Position numbers and translations under genes: made by a program
Shown: positions 59,322 to 64,000 of the stretch, in pieces
Layout: each line of letters starts with the position of its first letter
Position numbering within the stretch: position 1 is the first letter of the stretch
DNA from: Chlamydiota bacterium
GTDB taxonomy: Bacteria; Chlamydiota; Chlamydiia; Chlamydiales; RGXB01
Assembly: GCA_016866495.1 (NCBI GenBank)
Contig: VGMG01000002.1
Location: 1 to 64,000, forward strand
Length of the DNA stretch: 64,000 bases
Direction of reading: 5' to 3'
Notes under the pieces: generated by a model
Databases searched by the model: none
Seen by the model: only the letters and a program-made list of their open reading frames with translations
What the model was told of the DNA's origin: nothing

Positions 59322-61757
59322 ATGAAAAATTTTTTAGCTCTTCTTCTCTTTTTATGTTCTCTACAGCTCTTCTCGCAAGAAACATTTGACGTTTACGATG
59401 GGAAAATAGTCCGAAAAATCTCGGTAATTTTCGACACAAAAAATCCAAATCTCGATGAGACGCGCTCCATTCAAGACAGACTCAGGACGAAATCCGGAGA
59501 CGTTTTCTCCTCATCAACATTCGATGAGGATTTGAAGATGTTAGCAAAAAATAACCGCTCCGTTATCCCTCAAGTCAATATTGAGGATAACATGCTTGAA
59601 ATCACGATCTACGTTTATCCCAAAACAGTTTTATCGAAAATTGTTTTAGGTCCCTCTAGCACCGATATAAAACTTTCGCGCAAAAGGATTCTTGCAGCTT
59701 GTAGCGAAGCTGAACTTGAAGTGGGACAACCTTACGACAGCGAAGTGATCGCAAGCGCTGTTGCTAACATCAAAGACGCCTATATCAGCTTTGGTTACTA
59801 TGACATCCGCATCATAACCAAAGAGCAAGTGAACGAACTCAACCAGGGAACTCTCTACTTGGACATCTATCCGGGACCCAAAGGCTTTGTGCATGAAGTA
59901 GAGATTGAGGGTGTCTCTGACCATCCGCTACGCCATCGCATTCTAGAAATGATCCAAACAAGAAAACTCAGCATGATCAGCTTCTTGACCGGTTCGGGTA
60001 AAGTTGACCGAGCCCTACTAGAGCAGGACCAGCTCATCATTCTCCACTACCTGCAAAATAAAGGATTCTTGGATGCAGAGGTCGAAATTGAGGTGCAAGA
60101 TCTTGGAAAAAATCAGCGCAAGGTGATCATCCACATTAAGCTTGGAGAGCAATACTATTTCGGGAATATCCGTTTTGAGGGAAATACCTACTACGATCCC
60201 GACAAGGTACGTGCAATTATCGAAGAGGATATCATAGGCGATAAACCCTATTCCCAAGATGAGCTGATGGCTATGGCTAAAAAGCTCAAAGAATTTTATG
60301 GCGATGAAGGGATGATTGAAACTAGCGTTCAATACGTCTACGAGTATAACTTTGAAACCAACCGAATCGACATTCTTTTTATCATCAATGAATCTAAAGT
60401 TTTCAAAGTGGGAAGAATTATTGTTCGCGGTAACAACAATACCGAAACAAGAATCATTTTGTCCCAGTGTGAGTTAGTCCCTGGTCAAGTATACCGCTCT
60501 TACCAGCTTCAAGATACCCAAATGAGACTTCAGTCATTGAATTATTTCAAGACTGTGGACGTGGTTGCAGTCAAAGAACCCAGCAAATCTCTTGGAGATG
60601 AATACAGAGACGTGATCATTGACGTCCAGGAAAAAGGGACAGGCTCTGCCAACCTCTTCTTTGGATTCAACTCAACCGAGAGTGCTTATGGTGGACTCAA
60701 CATCTCAGAGAACAACTTTAACCATAAAGGGTTGTTAAACTGGTGGCACCAGGGTATTTTAAAAATTCGTGGTGGAGGCGAGCGTCTTAACCTCAAAGCA
60801 CAGGTGGGTTTGAAAGAACAATCCTACAGCTTGAACTGGACCGATCCGAATTTCAATGACTCTAATTGGAGGATAGGTTTTGACGTCACCTATGGGACGA
60901 GCAAAGTACAATCTAACGACTACACCATTGATAGCATTGTGTTCCAACTTTTTGCCGGCTATCCTGTTGCACGTTATGCAGCACTCGGGCTCAAAGGTCG
61001 CCTTAGAGACTCCTTCACTCGTGTGCGACAAAGCGCACCCCCCGCTGTTCAAGAACAGCGAGGAAATAACGGTATCGTTGGTGGAGCCGGTCCGAACTTT
61101 GCCTATGATTCGACCGACAACGCCTTTAGACCACACAGTGGTGCGCGCATCCTCTTTGATACAGAAGTTGATGGTGTCGTGCGAAAAGCCCACGAAGTTC
61201 CCCGCTCCTTCCCTATCATCCGGTTGGCAAGCTTGAACAGCTATTATTTCCCGCTTGGACGTAGAGCAACTCTCAAGCTTAGAGGCGAGTACAAAGTTCT
61301 ATTGCCATTGGGCCGCGGACAAGCTGGTGATGTTCCTTTAAGCGAGCGCTTCTTTTTGGGTGGTGTCGATTCTTTAAGAGGGATCAAGCCCGGAGCTTTA
61401 GGACCTTTATTTCCAAATAATTCGTCGGCTCCATTGAACACTGATGGAAGTGTTGTGAATTGGGAAGATGGAAACTCAGAAAACCCCACCGGAGGTATCA
61501 CTTCTCTCTTGCTTTCTGCAGAGGTAGCGGTTAAAATTGCTAAACCCATTGATGTTTTCGCGTTCGTCGACGGTGGATCCATCTCTTTACAACGCTGGCA
61601 AATCGGACAATTTGTTCCTACCGGAGGTTTTGGTCTGAGATTAGACATTGGAAGAGGTGCTCCCGTGACCGTGGGTGTGGGTTTCCCCATGCGCTCAGAC
61701 GGCGGAATTAAACAAATTTCTGAAACCGTGTTCTTCTCTATGGGAGCCGCTTTCTAG
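59322..61757 (+). CDS. bamA: Outer membrane assembly factor BamA
   Basis: Core of the machine inserting barrels into the outer membrane. A signal peptide (MKNFLALLLFLCSLQLFSQ), five POTRA domains at about 30-400 and a barrel to the C-terminus. The essential loop-6 motif appears as SLRGIKPGALGP near residue 682, and the protein ends in F. 811 residues, as expected. Confidence 0.95.
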   Translation: MKNFLALLLFLCSLQLFSQETFDVYDGKIVRKISVIFDTKNPNLDETRSIQDRLRTKSGDVFSSSTFDEDLKMLAKNNRSVIPQVNIEDNMLEITIYVYPKTVLSKIVLGPSSTDIKLSRKRILAACSEAELEVGQPYDSEVIASAVANIKDAYISFGYYDIRIITKEQVNELNQGTLYLDIYPGPKGFVHEVEIEGVSDHPLRHRILEMIQTRKLSMISFLTGSGKVDRALLEQDQLIILHYLQNKGFLDAEVEIEVQDLGKNQRKVIIHIKLGEQYYFGNIRFEGNTYYDPDKVRAIIEEDIIGDKPYSQDELMAMAKKLKEFYGDEGMIETSVQYVYEYNFETNRIDILFIINESKVFKVGRIIVRGNNNTETRIILSQCELVPGQVYRSYQLQDTQMRLQSLNYFKTVDVVAVKEPSKSLGDEYRDVIIDVQEKGTGSANLFFGFNSTESAYGGLNISENNFNHKGLLNWWHQGILKIRGGGERLNLKAQVGLKEQSYSLNWTDPNFNDSNWRIGFDVTYGTSKVQSNDYTIDSIVFQLFAGYPVARYAALGLKGRLRDSFTRVRQSAPPAVQEQRGNNGIVGGAGPNFAYDSTDNAFRPHSGARILFDTEVDGVVRKAHEVPRSFPIIRLASLNSYYFPLGRRATLKLRGEYKVLLPLGRGQAGDVPLSERFFLGGVDSLRGIKPGALGPLFPNNSSAPLNTDGSVVNWEDGNSENPTGGITSLLLSAEVAVKIAKPIDVFAFVDGGSISLQRWQIGQFVPTGGFGLRLDIGRGAPVTVGVGFPMRSDGGIKQISETVFFSMGAAF

Positions 61758-61788
61758 AAGAGATAAGTTAAATTAAATTAAGGTAGAT

Positions 61789-62331
61789 ATGGCACTCAAT
61801 CGTTGGATCATAAACTTGGCCCTTTTAGGTTTTACCGCATTACCTATCAGTGCAAAAGAAAAAGCTCCCAAACTGACCTATGGATTCGTCAATTTTGAGA
61901 CCTGTGTAACAAATAGTCTTCGTGGCAAAAAAGAGCGTGAGCTTTTAGAAAAGCAAAAGACAGAAATGGAAAAGATCCTTAAAGATCTCGAGTCCCAGCT
62001 TAATGAGACACATAAAAAACGATCTGACCAAGACTACCTTGATGCTCTCTCCCCTCAGGCTATTGATGAACTTCATCAAACTTACCAAAACCAGATTGAA
62101 GATATCAAAAAGGCCCAATCGCAATATTATCAAGTTCTTCAACAAGCGCAAGGCAGAGTCTATAATGTGATTCATTCTGATATCAAAAGAGCCTCTGAAA
62201 AAGTTGCTAAAGATCGCAATTTAGATTCAGTTCTTCAGGCGGAAGCGGCCTTTTTCTCTACTAATGATCTGGACGTTACAGAGTACGTCATTAAAGAAAT
62301 GGATCGTCTGTTTTCCCAAGAATCAAAATAA
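61789..62331 (+). CDS. Periplasmic chaperone OmpH/Skp
   Basis: 180 residues with a signal peptide ending near ISAKEK, then YGFVNFETCVTNS and long coiled-coil helices, the Skp layout. Escorts outer membrane proteins to BamA, whose gene lies 31 bases upstream. Confidence 0.85.
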   Translation: MALNRWIINLALLGFTALPISAKEKAPKLTYGFVNFETCVTNSLRGKKERELLEKQKTEMEKILKDLESQLNETHKKRSDQDYLDALSPQAIDELHQTYQNQIEDIKKAQSQYYQVLQQAQGRVYNVIHSDIKRASEKVAKDRNLDSVLQAEAAFFSTNDLDVTEYVIKEMDRLFSQESK

Positions 62332-62335
62332 ACAA

Positions 62336-62362
62336 AACCCCTCTCTTTCAAATAGAGGGGTT
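62336..62362 (+). terminator. Intrinsic terminator after ompH
   Basis: AACCCCTCT (62336-62344) pairs exactly with AGAGGGGTT (62354-62362) around a nine-base loop, followed by AATTATTT. Confidence 0.65.
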
Positions 62363-62399
62363 AATTATTTCTTAGTTTGAACCCTTTTAGGTCCAATTT

Positions 62400-63446
62400 A
62401 TGCTTCTGAGATCTACCACTAGTAAGACATTTTCTGCTCAGCAATTATCCCAACTTCTACAGGCAGAGCTTGTAGGCTCACCTCAAACCCTAATAAATGG
62501 TGCAGATGACCTCCTTAGTGCAACAGGTGATGACATCTCATTTTATTCGAATGAGAAATACTACTCACAGTTCTCATCGTCAAGGGCTGGGATCATAATC
62601 GTAGGACCCGATATTGAGCTTATTGAGGGCAAAACCTATTTAATCCATCAAAAGCCCTCGCTTGCATTTCAAACAGTGCTCCATATTCTTTTTGAAGAGA
62701 GAGACATTCGCTCTGGTTTCAAAGACATCCATCCTACCGCAGTCATTCACCCTAGCGCTAAAATTGGAGAGGGCGTCAGAATTGGACCAAACGTTGTGAT
62801 CGATAGAGAGGTCACGATCGGCGACTTTACCCAGATAGATGCGGGTAGTGTGATCTATCCACTTGCACAAATCGGGAAATATTGTCACTTTTACGCGAAT
62901 GTAACAGTCCGAGAGGATGTCATCATAAAAAATAGAGTGATCCTTCAACCCAATTGTGTTATTGGAGGCTGCGGTTTTGGTTATGAATCTGACCCGCATC
63001 GAGGAGTTGTAAAGCTTGAGCATTATGGTAAGGTAATTTTAGAAGATGATGTAGAAATTGGCTCGGGTACAACAATCGATAGGGCACGTTTCAAAGCAAC
63101 AAAGATTGGCAGAATGACAAAAATCGATAATCTCGTGCAAATAGGTCACAATGTAGATATCGGTATGGCAAACTTTATTGTAGCTCAGGTAGGAATTGCA
63201 GGTTCAACAAAAGTGGGCGACCGAGTGCAAATCGGTGGCCAGGCAGGTCTAAATGGTCACATCCAAATTGGATCTGATATACAAATCGGCGCAAAATCGG
63301 GTGTGATGGCCTCTATCGTAGAACCTGGAATGTATGTAGGATTGCCCGCAGGACCTGCTATGGACCAGGGTCGACTTCATACACGACTTAAAAAGCTGGA
63401 TCAGCTATTTAAACGAGTGGATGCCCTGGAAAATTCTAAGGCTTAA
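62400..63446 (+). CDS. lpxD: UDP-3-O-acylglucosamine N-acyltransferase LpxD
   Basis: Third step of lipid A synthesis. An N-terminal uridine-binding domain (about 1-105) is followed by hexapeptide repeats forming a left-handed helix (for example VIHPSAKIGEGVRIGPNV), the catalytic His in IGHNVDIG near residue 243, and a short C-terminal helix. 348 residues. Confidence 0.95.
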   Translation: MLLRSTTSKTFSAQQLSQLLQAELVGSPQTLINGADDLLSATGDDISFYSNEKYYSQFSSSRAGIIIVGPDIELIEGKTYLIHQKPSLAFQTVLHILFEERDIRSGFKDIHPTAVIHPSAKIGEGVRIGPNVVIDREVTIGDFTQIDAGSVIYPLAQIGKYCHFYANVTVREDVIIKNRVILQPNCVIGGCGFGYESDPHRGVVKLEHYGKVILEDDVEIGSGTTIDRARFKATKIGRMTKIDNLVQIGHNVDIGMANFIVAQVGIAGSTKVGDRVQIGGQAGLNGHIQIGSDIQIGAKSGVMASIVEPGMYVGLPAGPAMDQGRLHTRLKKLDQLFKRVDALENSKA

Positions 63447-63454
63447 AAGAACTT

Positions 63455-64000
63455 ATGATTACAAACTATATCAAACAGACCGAACAAGACCAATTCCAGG
63501 TTCTGGATGATCCGAAGCCTGGCTGCTGGATTCATGTTGATATGGCTTCTAATCAAGATATCACAACGATAGCCCATCTTATTAACATAGATGTTGCAGA
63601 TCTAATAGACTGTATTGACCGGTTTGAGATCCCCCGTTTGGAGACATTTGATGATGTTGCCATCGTAATCACTCGCTATCCTTCAAAAACCACGACCTCG
63701 ACCGACATAGGTCTTTATACCACAACTTTTGCTATGGTGTTGTCTAAAGACTATTTTATAACAATTTGTACTGAAAAAAGCTCTCTTGTTAAAAATGTAG
63801 TCAATCGGAAAAGCGATTTACTCACCTCTCAGAAAACTAGACTCTTGGTTCTATTTTTAGGAAAAATTACACAAGAGTATACAGTGAATATAAAGTTGAT
63901 CCGCTCTAATGTTCTGCATCAAGAAAAAGATCTAGGGCAGATCGATTCAGACGATATCAATGCGATGACAATTTACGAGGAGAATCTTAACCAGTACCTT
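63455..64000 (+). CDS. CorA-family divalent cation transporter (N-terminal part)
   Basis: An open frame from ATG at 63455 to the window end, 182 residues. The opening MITNYIKQTEQDQFQVLDD, the PGCWIHVDMA strand, DCIDRFEIPRLETFDDVAIVI and the later long helical section match the cytosolic funnel domain of CorA-type transporters. The membrane helices and GMN motif are beyond the window. The start is 8 bases after the lpxD stop. Confidence 0.72.
   Translation, partial: MITNYIKQTEQDQFQVLDDPKPGCWIHVDMASNQDITTIAHLINIDVADLIDCIDRFEIPRLETFDDVAIVITRYPSKTTTSTDIGLYTTTFAMVLSKDYFITICTEKSSLVKNVVNRKSDLLTSQKTRLLVLFLGKITQEYTVNIKLIRSNVLHQEKDLGQIDSDDINAMTIYEENLNQYL

Noticed and set aside
1-64000. CRISPR arrays, insertion sequences, prophage genes, toxin-antitoxin pairs and rRNA or tRNA genes
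   Set aside because: I looked for regularly spaced repeats, transposase or integrase motifs and tRNA arms and found none.

Overview
The window is a gene-dense stretch of a low-GC chromosome from a member of the phylum Chlamydiae, most likely an environmental, amoeba- or arthropod-associated lineage rather than genus Chlamydia. The strongest markers are a double-length UvrA with four ABC modules (30771-36452), a PVC-type 50-residue small basic protein just before ybeY (8294-8446), and gene neighbourhoods I recall from Chlamydia: tpiA-secG with xseA-xseB-dxs and pyk/uvrA, cydAB divergent from the diadenylate cyclase, ssb beside pepA, and acpP-fabG-fabD-fabH beside recR-bamA-ompH-lpxD. An intact potABCD operon, two candidate porins, two large orphan proteins and a degenerate kinase make up the accessory content. 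I cannot assign a family or species from the sequence alone.

Layout. 1-7977: a tightly overlapping run of a LolC/E-type permease, LolD, a small membrane protein, an inositol-monophosphatase-family enzyme, FolD, an RNase R-type exonuclease, two tandem DUF502 membrane proteins and DNA polymerase III chi. 8049-12073: a promoter, two tiny basic proteins, YbeY, a CBS/CorC-type membrane protein, then a separately promoted protein resembling DUF3604/PHP but with a degenerate active site. 12136-16969: an orphan acidic protein on the minus strand, Maf, a secreted HEAT-like protein and an LptD-like outer membrane protein. 17071-23461: tpiA, secG, def, xseA, xseB, dxs, nadK, rlmH. 23511-28850: cydAB (minus) divergent from cdaA-cdaR-rsmE. 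28825-36624: pyk (minus), uvrA, and the SRP RNA.

36630-50429 is the most lineage-specific part. It holds a predicted outer membrane barrel, a 939-residue orphan whose ribosome-binding site lies in a hairpin, a previously easy-to-miss 48-residue Cys-rich lipoprotein, a pseudouridine synthase, pepA, ssb, a 575-residue orphan, lgt, a small membrane protein, a PIN/TRAM protein, acpS, a kinase-fold protein that has lost its catalytic residues, and a second predicted barrel. 50438-64000 returns to core genes: trxB, potABCD, the fatty-acid synthesis cluster (fabH, fabD, fabG, acpP on the minus strand), recR, bamA, ompH/skp, lpxD and a CorA-type transporter cut by the window end.

Functional themes are envelope biogenesis (Lol, Lgt, BamA, Skp, LptD-like, LpxD, fatty-acid synthesis), DNA repair and replication (UvrA, XseAB, RecR, Ssb, HolC), ribosome and RNA maintenance (YbeY, RsmE, RlmH, RNase R, SRP RNA), c-di-AMP signalling, and respiration with cytochrome bd. 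No CRISPR array, insertion sequence, prophage, rRNA or tRNA was seen. No single multi-gene locus stands out as a wholly new system; the best candidates for unexplained biology are the kinase-like protein with its leader, the two orphans, and the tiny lipoprotein.
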